Assembly: GCA_040506195.1 (NCBI GenBank)
Contig: JBEVXH010000010.1
Location: forward strand, 59,371 to 123,370
Origin: Thiodiazotropha sp040506195
Lineage (GTDB): Bacteria > Pseudomonadota > Gammaproteobacteria > Chromatiales > Chromatiaceae
Direction of reading: 5' to 3'
Length of the DNA stretch: 64,000 bases
The position numbers were made by a program, and so were the translations under genes. Numbering within the stretch: position 1 is the stretch's first letter; each line of letters starts with the position of its first letter. Shown one piece after another: positions 45,094 through 53,568 of this stretch. The notes beneath the pieces were generated by a model. It did not search any database and had not been told where the DNA came from. It was given only the letters and a program-made list of their open reading frames with translations.

Positions 45094-45512
45094 TACGCCT
45101 CAAAGGGATTCAACAGTCGAACACCGGTTTTAAAGAAATCCTTGTGATTGCGCGTCACGACGGTCAGATCATAGATCAGTGCCGTTGCGGCAATCTGTTT
45201 GTCCAATGCGTTTTCCGGATGGGGCACCCGAAGCCGCCCCCAAAGCTGCGCAACATCCTGGTTGATATCGAGAATAGAATCCTTGTACTCGACCAGCAAT
45301 GCCTCCAGCCATTTCTCCAACTGATTGGCCTGGCGGGTATCGCCCCGGTGCCGGATAAGTTCGATCCCGCGGCGCAGTTCACCTACGGTGACAACCGAGA
45401 TGAACATCGGTGTCTCGTCCGCGATGGCCTGCTTAAAGAATGCCCGGACACCTTTGTTTGCCTTTGACCTTTTTCGCACCTCGCTGATGATATTGGTATC
45501 AACTAAATACAT
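45093..45512 (-). CDS. PIN-domain toxin of the FitB/VapC type
   Basis: A 139-residue PIN ribonuclease with the acidic residues D5 (VDTNIISE), E45 (VGELRRGI), D104 (ALDKQIAA) and D125 (TRNHKDF). The TRNHKDF motif is usual for the FitB subgroup. The toxin cleaves RNA until bound by its antitoxin. Its start lies inside the antitoxin gene (14-base overlap). Confidence 0.92.
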   Translation of the reverse strand: MYLVDTNIISEVRKRSKANKGVRAFFKQAIADETPMFISVVTVGELRRGIELIRHRGDTRQANQLEKWLEALLVEYKDSILDINQDVAQLWGRLRVPHPENALDKQIAATALIYDLTVVTRNHKDFFKTGVRLLNPFEA

Positions 45513-45735
45513 GTTCGTTTCCGACTTCGTCCTCTACCCGCTCGAAATCCTCATCCTGCCCCACGTTGGGCATGCTCGAGAGGGCTTCCGCGAAACTCTT
45601 CCCTTTGGGGCGTAGTAAGAACTCTTCCAGCAAGGCGCGGTGCTCGGCCTCTGCGCTGCGACCATGTTGTGCTGCGCGCTGCTTGAGTGCATCAACGATG
45701 CGTTGATCAAGATTTCTAACGACGAGATTTGCCAT
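45499..45735 (-). CDS. FitA-like ribbon-helix-helix antitoxin
   Basis: A 78-residue protein with an Arc-type ribbon-helix-helix fold: NLVVRNLDQRIVDALKQRAA then GRSAEAEHRALLEEFL. The acidic C-terminal tail should block the PIN toxin's active site. It is the first gene of the pair and likely the repressor that binds the repeated boxes upstream. Confidence 0.9.
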   Translation of the reverse strand: MANLVVRNLDQRIVDALKQRAAQHGRSAEAEHRALLEEFLLRPKGKSFAEALSSMPNVGQDEDFERVEDEVGNEHVFS

Positions 45736-45770
45736 GGATTAACCCACCAGATTCCGACCAGTTGATTGCA

Positions 45771-45815
45771 ATGATAGCACTCTTAGACGGGTTTGTAATC
45801 ATTGATAGCATTCTT
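45771..45815 (-). promoter_or_regulatory. Paired operator-like repeats upstream of the FitA-type gene
   Basis: GATAGCA with a TTCTT/CTCTT tail occurs at 45773 and again at 45804, a spacing of 31 bases, about three turns of the helix. The repeats lie just upstream of the antitoxin start, a likely binding site for the antitoxin. Confidence 0.45.
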
Positions 45816-45838
45816 GTCACGCGCTTATCGGGGAGCCT

Positions 45839-46759
45839 TTATCTCCCTAGATAAACCGATGTAATCTCCTCACGCTCGTGCCCTAGTTCCTGGCTGATCG
45901 TCAGGCGCGCTTGCTGGTCAATCAGCTTTCGCTCCGGTGTGAGGGCCTTTACCGGAGGACCACCCGCCGCCGGCGCTCGCCAGCCGGTCAACTCCTCGTA
46001 TCGGTTCTGGGCATAGGCATGGCGCAAGCCATGCATCCTGGAGAGCCCAGCCCTTGAGGTTTCAGCCTCGTACACGCGCAGTTGCTGGCGATAGTTCTTC
46101 GCACTCGGGATCAATGAGCCCTTGCCTGCCAACCGTCTCGCCCGATCGAGGGCAGCACGCTGCTTATCAATTCTTACAGGGATAGCCCGTGCTTTGCCAC
46201 CCTTGGTCCAGCTCTCCTTGAGGACGATATGGTCACCGCGATCGGCGTAGTCCGGTATGAACTTGATCGCCTCTTCGCGGCGCAAGCCAAAGGCCTGCTG
46301 TAGTTCCAGGCTCATCCGGACACGGGCATCTCGAATCTTGCCAAGTTCTTCCGCCTTCACGCTACGGGCCTTGGATTCATTGGCCACAAACTGCCGGTTC
46401 GGAACACCATAGTGGTCGTTCGATCGGGCAACGACGTTCTGGCGATTGACCTTCTGGGCCCACCAGCGAATGACTGCCAGCCGGTTCTTCATCGCCCCGG
46501 CCGACAGTTCCTTGTCTTGCCAGTTCTTAACCAAAGCCTCGATGTGCTTGGGCTTGAGCGACTGCGCGCTCATATGACGGTAACCCAGTTCATGGAGTTG
46601 GTCGGCGATCTGCGTCAGCAGCCGCTCCCGATCTCGCTGGGTGGTAAAACTGCCGTCCCGGTTTCGACGGCAAATCTGCTTGAGTTGGTAGTTCAGATCT
46701 CTCAAAAGTGTTCTCGCAGTTCGGTAAGTGTTTCTGACCCAACCGGTGGCCATAGCCAT
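45839..46759 (-). CDS. Tyrosine recombinase (integrase-domain protein) of the ICE
   Basis: About 306 residues. The N-terminal SAM-like domain (about 1-110) is followed by a catalytic domain with GLRREEAIKF (first arginine), a lysine region near KGGKARAIPV, HGLRHAYAQNRY (box II) and ELGHEREEITSVYLG with the nucleophilic tyrosine. The family is common inside conjugative elements, apart from the main integrase. It may act on plasmid or ICE dimers or on a second site. The start is uncertain among closely spaced ATGs. Confidence 0.85.
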   Translation of the reverse strand: MAMATGWVRNTYRTARTLLRDLNYQLKQICRRNRDGSFTTQRDRERLLTQIADQLHELGYRHMSAQSLKPKHIEALVKNWQDKELSAGAMKNRLAVIRWWAQKVNRQNVVARSNDHYGVPNRQFVANESKARSVKAEELGKIRDARVRMSLELQQAFGLRREEAIKFIPDYADRGDHIVLKESWTKGGKARAIPVRIDKQRAALDRARRLAGKGSLIPSAKNYRQQLRVYEAETSRAGLSRMHGLRHAYAQNRYEELTGWRAPAAGGPPVKALTPERKLIDQQARLTISQELGHEREEITSVYLGR

Positions 46760-46789
46760 TCGGTCCCGCGTATGCGGTACGGTCATGGG

Positions 46790-47580
46790 ACACTACGCCC
46801 ATTGCGACCTGAAGCTGCCTGGTCTAGGCAACGCCGGTTTTTCCCGGAGGGAACAGGTCCGGCGTGGACCAACATGCCCTTCACGGGCGCTCATTGAGTA
46901 TGGTTACACTTCACCTCCTTTCAGATAGGCGGAATGGATCCGCGGTTTGTGGAAAATGAACGTCAACGGCACCGCCAGGGGCGGGTCTCTCGGTTCGTTG
47001 AGTGAATGCAGGCTGGCGCCTGCGAGGATGAACCGATCCTATGATCGGCTCGGCTTGGAAGATGGATCCACGGCTTTCGCCGCTGCGCGTTCAAGGATCC
47101 GGGTGCGCTCGGGCGCCACTGTACCCGCAGTGGCCACGGTTAAAATCGTTCGAGGGCAGCAGTATCGCTGGTCATCACTGGCCTTTCACTGAAAAATCCT
47201 GCCGGCTTCGCGCGCCATTTCCGGAGTCGCCGCCCTCGTCACTACCCCGCTGCGCTTGCCAGTGACAAGGGCCTCTTCGGATCAGACAAGCCGCGCGCCA
47301 GGCGACAGCCTGTCACAGGGCCTGCTTTTCACCGGTTGGTGCAATCCTTCGGCGCATTGCCACCTGCCCACAGGGGTCCACAGGCGCCGCTGGTGCGGCC
47401 CCGTCCTTGGCTGCGCGAGAGAGAGGCTCGCTACGCCGTGGCGGGCAAGGCCTGGGGACGCTGTGGACAGCTGCAACTCTAGACAGCGGACCGGGATAAT
47501 GGATGTTCGCACGTGAAGAACGTGGGATACGCTATTACGCCTGCTCATACCGTCGTATAGAATGGCCTAAGCCTGTTTTT
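46790..47580. other. Structured non-coding tract, candidate origin region
   Basis: No coding frame is convincing on either strand over about 800 bases. Several perfect short hairpins are present: GCAGGC/GCCTGC at 47008-47023, CCGATC/GATCGG near 47034, GCCACTG/CAGTGGC at 47115-47134, and a 12-base arm pair at 47232-47243 and 47261-47272. Density of hairpins without genes in an ICE suggests an origin of transfer or replication, or a structured RNA. Confidence 0.5.
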
Positions 47581-47584
47581 TTAT

Positions 47585-47690
47585 CGTACGTTATATTATT
47601 TGAGTCAATACAGTACTGAACATCATATTTATCACGTACGGTATCTTTTTATTGATCTCGATTACTTGAAATGCTATTTTTTACCGTACG
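47585..47690 (+). promoter_or_regulatory. Three CGTACG operators at 50-base intervals upstream of the second hipBA
   Basis: CGTACG occurs at 47585-47590, 47635-47640 and 47685-47690; the last two are within longer ACGTACGGTATCTTT-type boxes. The exact 50-base spacing and closeness to the hipB start suggest cooperative binding by HipB. A TTGAAA at 47666 could serve as a -35 box. Confidence 0.6.
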
Positions 47691-47715
47691 GTATCTTTTA
47701 GTAGGTGCGATCCGA

Positions 47716-48006
47716 ATGAAAAATGACCTCACATACGGAAAAGTCCAAACGGCCGAAGCGCTCGGCCGGCTGGTGCGTGCGCATCGAAAAAACCGGCACC
47801 TGACCCTGGAAACGGTCTCCGGGCTCGGTAACCTCAGCACGCGCTTCCTGTCCGAGTTCGAACGTGGCAAAGAGACCGCCGAGATCGGCAAGATCCTGAA
47901 GGCGCTACGAACCCTGGGGCTGGAGGTTATCATTCAGCCACGGGGTGGCTCGCCCTCCCCTTCACCGGGTTCCCGCGCCGGCAATGCCCGAGAGGAGACG
48001 TCGTGA
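47716..48006 (+). CDS. hipB: HipB-like HTH antitoxin (second module)
   Basis: A 96-residue XRE-type protein with TLETVSGLGNLSTRFLSEFERG as the helix-turn-helix region and KILKALRTLGLEVIIQPR, a beta strand typical of the Y4mF/HipB group. It overlaps the hipA start by 4 bases. The start MKNDLTYG is preferred over an earlier ATG that would read through the third operator. Confidence 0.9.
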   Translation: MKNDLTYGKVQTAEALGRLVRAHRKNRHLTLETVSGLGNLSTRFLSEFERGKETAEIGKILKALRTLGLEVIIQPRGGSPSPSPGSRAGNAREETS

Positions 48007-49256
48007 TCGATCCCGATGCCCTCAACGTCTGGCATGAGCAGCGCCTGGTCGGCTATCTGTGGCGTACCCCGGTCGGTGCCATCGGGTTTCGATACGATGC
48101 TGAGTGGATCACCACCGGCGGCTTCGCGATCTCTCATACCCTACCCTTGAGACACGATGAATTCGCGGCCGAAGATGCCCTCGCCCATCGTTTTTTCGCC
48201 AACCTGCTCCCGGAGGGGGGCGTCAGAGAACACATCGTCCGCGACCTCAAGATCCCGAATACGGATTTTGATCTGCTGCGCGCCATCGGTGGCGAGTGTG
48301 CGGGTGCGCTGTCGATCCTGCCAATTGAGCGAACGCCTTCGGGCGAGCATCATTATCGTCAGTTAACCGATAAGGAGTTGGCCAACCTGGCGGCTCGGCG
48401 CGGACAGATCTATGCCGCCTGGCCGGCGGATGAGCGTCCCCGGCTTTCCCTGGCCGGTGCCCAGGATAAATGCCCAATACGGGTGAGAGACGGCATCTAT
48501 TTCCTGCCCCAGGGAGAAGCGCCGTCCAGCCACATCCTGAAATTCGAGTTGGCGGACTATCGTCACCTGCCCGCCTATGAGACCTTTACGAATTTACTGG
48601 CCGGATCGATCGGTCTGCCGGTGGCGGATATCGAACTACACTCCATCGAGCAGATCCGTTATGCAAAGATCACACGCTACGATCGTGTCTGGGATGAACA
48701 GGGGCAGGTGCAACGGCTGCATCAGGAGGATTTCTGCCAGGCCCTGGGGTATGGGCATGAGAAAAAATACCAGGAGAGCGGTGGACCCAGCTTTGACCAA
48801 TGCTATCGCCTGGTACAGGATGCCTCCAGTGACCCGGCCGCCGACGCCCTTCATCTGCTGCGCTGGCAGATCTTCAATGTGTTGGCGGGTAACTCCGATG
48901 GCCACGCCAAGAACCTGTCCCTGCTGCACCTGCCCAGCGGCGAGATCCGCCTGGCCCCTTTCTATGATCTGGTCTGTACCCGCGCCATTGAACGTATCGA
49001 CTACCATCTCGCCTTTGAGGTTGGCGGCGAGCGAAATCCCAGTGTAATCACGCCAGCCCATTGGAACGAGTTTGCCAAAAAGTGTGACATCAGGCCACGC
49101 TTTCTAGCCAAACTGGTAGAAGAGACCGCGGCCCTGTTACTGGAGAACCTGGTTGCGACGAAAGCAACCTTTGAGACAAGATTTGGTGACTATCCGGCGC
49201 TGCAGCGTATCGAGCAGATTGTAACTAAACAGTGTCACGGGATCGCCAGAGGGTAG
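48003..49256 (+). CDS. hipA: HipA-family serine/threonine kinase toxin (second module)
   Basis: A 417-residue HipA that starts at a GTG overlapping the hipB stop. HipA_N features (LVGYLWRTPVGAIGFRY) and the motif GALSILP are at the N-terminus; LSLAGAQDKCPI near 157 is the phosphate loop; NVLAGNSDGHAKNLSLL near 300 carries the catalytic aspartate; and FYDLVCT near 325 is the metal-binding motif. It is only distantly similar to the first HipA in this window, so the two modules have separate origins. Confidence 0.93.
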   Translation: MIDPDALNVWHEQRLVGYLWRTPVGAIGFRYDAEWITTGGFAISHTLPLRHDEFAAEDALAHRFFANLLPEGGVREHIVRDLKIPNTDFDLLRAIGGECAGALSILPIERTPSGEHHYRQLTDKELANLAARRGQIYAAWPADERPRLSLAGAQDKCPIRVRDGIYFLPQGEAPSSHILKFELADYRHLPAYETFTNLLAGSIGLPVADIELHSIEQIRYAKITRYDRVWDEQGQVQRLHQEDFCQALGYGHEKKYQESGGPSFDQCYRLVQDASSDPAADALHLLRWQIFNVLAGNSDGHAKNLSLLHLPSGEIRLAPFYDLVCTRAIERIDYHLAFEVGGERNPSVITPAHWNEFAKKCDIRPRFLAKLVEETAALLLENLVATKATFETRFGDYPALQRIEQIVTKQCHGIARG

Positions 49257-49341
49257 TCACCGACTGCTACCTGCCAAGAAGTAGAGAGTGCCACTTTATC
49301 CCAAGTGGCCAGGGGCAAGATGCCGGAGGATTCCGGCGTTG

Positions 49342-49770
49342 TTAATCTTCGTCGGGTAGCATAATGGTGATTACGGGTTCACCCTGGTCACCCGGTCCGA
49401 CGATCAGCTTCAGCGTTACGAGCTCCGCTTTCGTTGACTTACCTTCACGCGGTACCCGGTAGAGCTTGAACAGTAGCCGGTCACCGGATCCACAGCTGGT
49501 GCGATTCGCATGGGATGCCATAAACAGCAGATCCCAAAGCCTGCCCGCCTGGTCCTGGAACGGCTTTTTCCTGCTGTCATCGTCGTTCCAGGCTACGCAA
49601 TCGGCCCAGACTGCGGATGTCAGCGCGACTGGCCAGTTGAACCCGGCCTCTTTTGCCATGGGACCCGTGTCGACCAATACCCCATCCTCGATGGCCTGGG
49701 CACGGGTATAGCTGACTATCGCCTCACCGCAAATGGATTCGGCGGCTGTCTTTGTTGAAGAGCTGGACAT
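49342..49770 (-). CDS. DUF6573-family ICE protein
   Basis: A 142-residue protein with no membrane segment; it contains the pattern ICGEAIVSYTRAQAIEDGVLVD and WPVALTSAVWADCVAW of a family found in conjugative elements beside radC. The start MSSSSTK has AAGGAG 7 bases upstream. The role is not known. Confidence 0.82.
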   Translation of the reverse strand: MSSSSTKTAAESICGEAIVSYTRAQAIEDGVLVDTGPMAKEAGFNWPVALTSAVWADCVAWNDDDSRKKPFQDQAGRLWDLLFMASHANRTSCGSGDRLLFKLYRVPREGKSTKAELVTLKLIVGPGDQGEPVITIMLPDED

Positions 49771-49858
49771 GATGTTACTCCTTGGTTGCATAAGTACCGG
49801 GTCACACCTCCTTCCCTGCCGGGGAAGTAGCGTGTTTCCCCGGCAGGGTTTGTGAAAA

Positions 49859-50374
49859 TCAGATAAGTCCCGATTCGGCGAACGAAACACTCTCACCGGC
49901 GGTGACCACGAAGTGGTCGAGGACACGCACATCGATCAGGGCGAGTGCCTCTTTGAGCCGGCGGGTGATTGCCTCATCCGCATTACTGGGTTCCGCAACG
50001 CCCGACGGATGGTTGTGAAAAAAGAGCATGGCGGCTGCATTGAGCTCCAGTGCCTTCTGTACGACGACCCGCGGATGGACCGATGCGCCATCGATGGTGC
50101 CCTGAAACAACTCGGCCACGGCGATGATCCTGTGCCGGTTGTCCAGGAACAGGCAGCCGAACACCTCGTTCTTACGATCAGCAAGCCGGATCCGCAGAAA
50201 CCGGCGGGTATCCTCCGGACTGCCCAGGATTTCTCCCGGTTTGTGTTGCTCCGCCAATGTCGCCAATGCCAGTGCCATCAGTGATTGCCTCTCCACATCG
50301 TTGAGTTCAGACGGCGTAAGGCCTTCGAAACGATCCTCCGCCGTCGTGGGTACGGATGTTTCCGTGGTTGTCAT
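49859..50374 (-). CDS. radC: RadC-family JAB-domain protein
   Basis: A 171-residue RadC-like protein with the JAB/MPN metal motif HNHPSGVAEPSNAD. The preceding strand is LFLDNRHRIIA. The family is widespread on mobile elements; an enzyme activity is not established. The start MTTTETS has GAGGAGA upstream. Confidence 0.92.
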   Translation of the reverse strand: MTTTETSVPTTAEDRFEGLTPSELNDVERQSLMALALATLAEQHKPGEILGSPEDTRRFLRIRLADRKNEVFGCLFLDNRHRIIAVAELFQGTIDGASVHPRVVVQKALELNAAAMLFFHNHPSGVAEPSNADEAITRRLKEALALIDVRVLDHFVVTAGESVSFAESGLI

Positions 50375-50477
50375 GACGGATCTCCTCGAAATGACGGGGA
50401 GACCAGTCCCTCGGGGGATGATCCCCCGATGGGTTGAAAGGTGGCCGGGTAATCTCATTACCCGGCCGGTTGTGGAC

Positions 50478-50882
50478 TTATGCCGTATCCTCTTTCACGG
50501 TGTAGAACGGTTGGCCGTCGACCTTGGCCCAGGACACACGCAACAGTCGCGCCTTGAGGCTGATACCGGTCTCGCCGGCCTTGTCACCGTTATTGAAGGT
50601 GAAGGATTCGCCATACAGATCACTGAGTGTGAATCCCATGAGCACCTTCAACTTGCCCTCGACGGCCGGTTTGAGCTGGCGCGCGACCTCCTGCGCCTTC
50701 TTGCCGGACACGTGACACTCGAAATGGGTGTACTGGACGTTGTCGACGCTGCCCCTGAGGGCCGCGATGGTGACGCTCAAAAAGGGATTGCCTTCCTTGG
50801 GCGTCACCTCCCGAACGCGGTTGAGATAACCGATGCCGGTGGTGTGAAGATCGAAATACTTGGTGGTTTCGTTGTTTGACAT
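50478..50882 (-). CDS. STY4534-type ICE replication protein (DUF3577)
   Basis: A 134-residue protein beginning with YFDLHTTGIGYLNRVREV and holding LMGFTLSDLYGESF, the family signature. The fold is thought to be OB-like and to bind single-stranded DNA. It lies in the maintenance block between parM and radC, in the common order for the class. Confidence 0.88.
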   Translation of the reverse strand: MSNNETTKYFDLHTTGIGYLNRVREVTPKEGNPFLSVTIAALRGSVDNVQYTHFECHVSGKKAQEVARQLKPAVEGKLKVLMGFTLSDLYGESFTFNNGDKAGETGISLKARLLRVSWAKVDGQPFYTVKEDTA

Positions 50883-51105
50883 AGCGCTTTCTCCTTAAGG
50901 AATTAAGACCCGGAGTCGGCGCATCCCTGGCGGGAAGGCTTCCCGGGCAGGGTGGTAGGTATGGAAACCCGTTCCATTCGCTTGAAGATGGACCGACGGC
51001 AGTTGCATAAAACAACGCCGTTGTGCACCGGTTGCACGGTCCGGGGGTGCCTCGGTTGCCACTGAGCCGCAGTGACCACGGATGAAATCGGTATGATGGA
51101 CAGAC

Positions 51106-52128
51106 TCAGGCTGCATTGGAGGCCTCGCAGACGTAGCGCAGGTACTTGAGCATGCCGCGGGCATTGGCAAAGGCGGGATGCTCCGCGATGGCCTGGTGGG
51201 GAAACCAGTCGGTGATATGCTCCGCCAGTGCCACCGCTCCTCCACCGACGAACAGGATGCGGTCCAGTTCGTTCCCGAGACCCAGTTGCCGGCGGGTCTC
51301 CGCGTGGAGCCGCTCCACCAGCTCGCGCTTGGCCGCATCGACCAGGGAGGCCACGTCATAGTCCTTGCCGTGGAGCCGCACGAGCTGATGTTCGACGGCG
51401 TGGGAGACGATCTGCTCGCCCAGGGTCTCCAGATCGAAACATGCCTGGATGCCGTTGGCGACCTGTTGTTTCACATCCAACAGGCCTCCCTGCAGGGAAC
51501 CGGAGGATCCATGGATGACACCCTGGTTCTTCACCACCACGAAATCGGTGGTGCGCCCGCCGATATCCACGATGGCGAGCGGAACGGACAACCGCTCGTC
51601 ATCCAGCAAGGCCTTACCGTCCTTCTCCACGATCACATAGTCGTACCAGGCGGCCAGGGCTTCCGGAATCACCTCGTGGAAGGCGATACCGGCGGGCAGG
51701 ATATCTGCCATCGGGCTCACAGCCTGCTTGAGACTCTCCTGCTTTTTGTTGATTGTCTCCTGGCGGCGTTCGCCGCTCTTTCGGTAGAAGGCACTGACGG
51801 GGAGACCTGAAACCGCATGGAGAGTCCGGCCGGCGAGTCCCGCCTCCTGCAGGGCATGTTGCACGATTGCCCGGTTCAATCCGGACCAGGGATAGCCCTC
51901 GAAATGGGTGGGCGCACCATCCACGGCGCCAACCGAATAGCACGTCTCCTCCGTCTCGTATTCAAAGATGCGTTGCTGCCCCTGGTGGATCCAGGTGACA
52001 CCGGACTGCCCGATCCGACCGCGGGTGGGAATGGCCAACAAGCGACCATTTGGTAACGCGATCTTGGTATAGGCGTAGCCATCGTCGATGCCGACCGGAA
52101 TGGGGTTGACGGGTGCTGAATCAGTCAT
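51106..52128 (-). CDS. parM: ParM/StbA-family actin-like plasmid segregation ATPase
   Basis: A 340-residue actin-like protein: VGIDDGYAYTKIALPNG is the phosphate-1 motif, AIVDIGGRTTDFVVV the phosphate-2 motif near 195, and RILFVGGGAVAL the adenosine motif. It should form filaments that move element copies apart. The start is fixed by AGGAGAGG. The product of the gene upstream is the probable DNA adaptor. Confidence 0.93.
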   Translation of the reverse strand: MTDSAPVNPIPVGIDDGYAYTKIALPNGRLLAIPTRGRIGQSGVTWIHQGQQRIFEYETEETCYSVGAVDGAPTHFEGYPWSGLNRAIVQHALQEAGLAGRTLHAVSGLPVSAFYRKSGERRQETINKKQESLKQAVSPMADILPAGIAFHEVIPEALAAWYDYVIVEKDGKALLDDERLSVPLAIVDIGGRTTDFVVVKNQGVIHGSSGSLQGGLLDVKQQVANGIQACFDLETLGEQIVSHAVEHQLVRLHGKDYDVASLVDAAKRELVERLHAETRRQLGLGNELDRILFVGGGAVALAEHITDWFPHQAIAEHPAFANARGMLKYLRYVCEASNAA

Positions 52129-52182
52129 GGGATTACCTCTCCTATTGGTCATGGGTTCCTTCTACCAGTCTGTTCATTTCCG

Positions 52183-52530
52183 CTATCCAATGACCCGGCG
52201 CAATTGGGCGAAGGGTTTTCTCGCATCATGAACGGCATCGGTCCCGGTAGCTGCTGCCGGCACCGGTTCCCGTTTCGGCAAAGCAGCCTGCCTGGACGAC
52301 TTGCCGGCCAGCCAGTCGGGGAATCCCGCTTCGATTCGGGACGCTCGTTCTACGGCAACCCCCTGCAGCGCCCGGCGCTCGATAAGGAATCCCTGTACCA
52401 CCAATCCCCGCAGCCACTCCTGGCGCCGGGTGCTTGGAATCCGCTCCAGCTGGTTCAGGATGATCGCCTCCAGCGCGACACGGGGTTCGAGTTGCAGGGT
52501 GATCCGATGGCGACTCTTCGCCTTAGCCAT
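52183..52530 (-). CDS. Probable ParR/StbB-like partner of ParM
   Basis: A 115-residue protein. The N-terminal half (ITLQLEPRVALEAIILNQL..TRRQEWLRGLVVQGF) has the strand-helix-helix look of a ribbon-helix-helix DNA-binding domain, followed by a disordered, basic tail. It lies just upstream of parM. The role as centromere-binding adaptor is inferred from that layout. Confidence 0.6.
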   Translation of the reverse strand: MAKAKSRHRITLQLEPRVALEAIILNQLERIPSTRRQEWLRGLVVQGFLIERRALQGVAVERASRIEAGFPDWLAGKSSRQAALPKREPVPAAATGTDAVHDARKPFAQLRRVIG

Positions 52531-52581
52531 GGGACGCATTATCGGTGGAGGAGACAGGCATGCCATTGAATACCCGTACCA

Positions 52582-53364
52582 CTAACCGTCGTGGTTTTCG
52601 TGGTCTGAAGAATCCAGTGGCTCGAGCGCGAGGGAGCTGGCGACTGTCTTCGGGAACGCCACCTTGCGGGGCACGAGCGGTGCGCGCCGTTCCCCGCTCA
52701 GCACCTCCTCTGGCAGCTCACCCATCGACTGGCGGGCCTCTGGATCCATACCTGAATTTCGTTGTAGAGATTTTCGATCAATGCCCAACAGCCGATACCC
52801 TTGCGGCACGACGAAGGTGCCGCGAACCTTGCGTGCACCCAGCTTGATGATCCCTTCCGCGGTCTCGTTGTCCAACAGGCCGATGTGGCGACAGGTCAAC
52901 AGGGTGCGCACCAGGGTGTCGTAGGCGGCAATCAGTTGAGCACCCTGGTAGGCGTATGGATTGGCGAACTGGAGGCGGATCCGGTAGGGCTTTAGGGATT
53001 GTGCGATCTCCACCTCCATGGCGGACATCTGTGCCAGTCGCTTATCCAGTTCCTCCTGATGGCGACCGATGAATTCACGCGCCTGCTCCAGCGCCTCGTG
53101 CACCTTGATCAGCCACCAGTCCGCATAGGGGTCGTCGTCACGTACCGCCTGCCAGATCACCCGCAACCGATCGGCAAAGCCCACCAGTCCGATGATCGCT
53201 GGTTTGTCCGCACTGCCGCTACGGCCCTTGATCAGCTGCTGGGCCTGGCGGGTCTGGACCTTCAGCCAGGCCTGGCCGCGTAAGGCACCGGGACCATCGT
53301 CAGCCTGCTTTGAACCGGTTGCCGCGTCCGTGTTTTCAAGGGGTATGACTTGTTCTGATTTCAT
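52582..53364 (-). CDS. ICE protein, PFL_4669 (TIGR03761) family
   Basis: A 260-residue soluble protein with QAWLKVQTRQAQQLIKGRS at the N-terminus and NPYAYQGAQLIAAYDTLVRTLLT in the centre, characteristic of a family found only in elements of this class. It may take part in replication or maintenance. Two palindromes lie between it and the gene upstream and may control it. Confidence 0.88.
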   Translation of the reverse strand: MKSEQVIPLENTDAATGSKQADDGPGALRGQAWLKVQTRQAQQLIKGRSGSADKPAIIGLVGFADRLRVIWQAVRDDDPYADWWLIKVHEALEQAREFIGRHQEELDKRLAQMSAMEVEIAQSLKPYRIRLQFANPYAYQGAQLIAAYDTLVRTLLTCRHIGLLDNETAEGIIKLGARKVRGTFVVPQGYRLLGIDRKSLQRNSGMDPEARQSMGELPEEVLSGERRAPLVPRKVAFPKTVASSLALEPLDSSDHENHDG

Positions 53365-53471
53365 GGCACGCCCACCCTCCGAGGCTGTTGTAACCAGGCG
53401 CTATCTCTCCATGGGGAGGCGAGATGGACAACCGTAAACTCGGTACCGAGTTGTTGGGATTTATGCTGGGG

Positions 53472-53558
53472 AAGTGATGACAGTGTCATCACTTGTTTGA
53501 GGGTATGGGAGTGCAAATTTTGAACACCCACCGAGCGGATGATTACAGTGTCATCATC
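53472..53558. promoter_or_regulatory. Two related palindromes in the PFL_4669 upstream region
   Basis: A perfect 11-base-arm palindrome lies at 53472-53494 (AAGTGATGACA, centre G, TGTCATCACTT). A second, with one mismatch, lies at 53538-53558 (GATGATTACA, centre G, TGTCATCATC). Their centres are 65 bases apart. They look like binding sites for one dimeric regulator. Confidence 0.65.
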
Positions 53559-53568
53559 TCATGGCGGA

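Noticed and set aside
46946..47548. Several short frames in the hairpin-rich tract
   Set aside because: None has a plausible start, and their translations are low-complexity and arginine- or proline-rich, as expected from GC-rich non-coding DNA.
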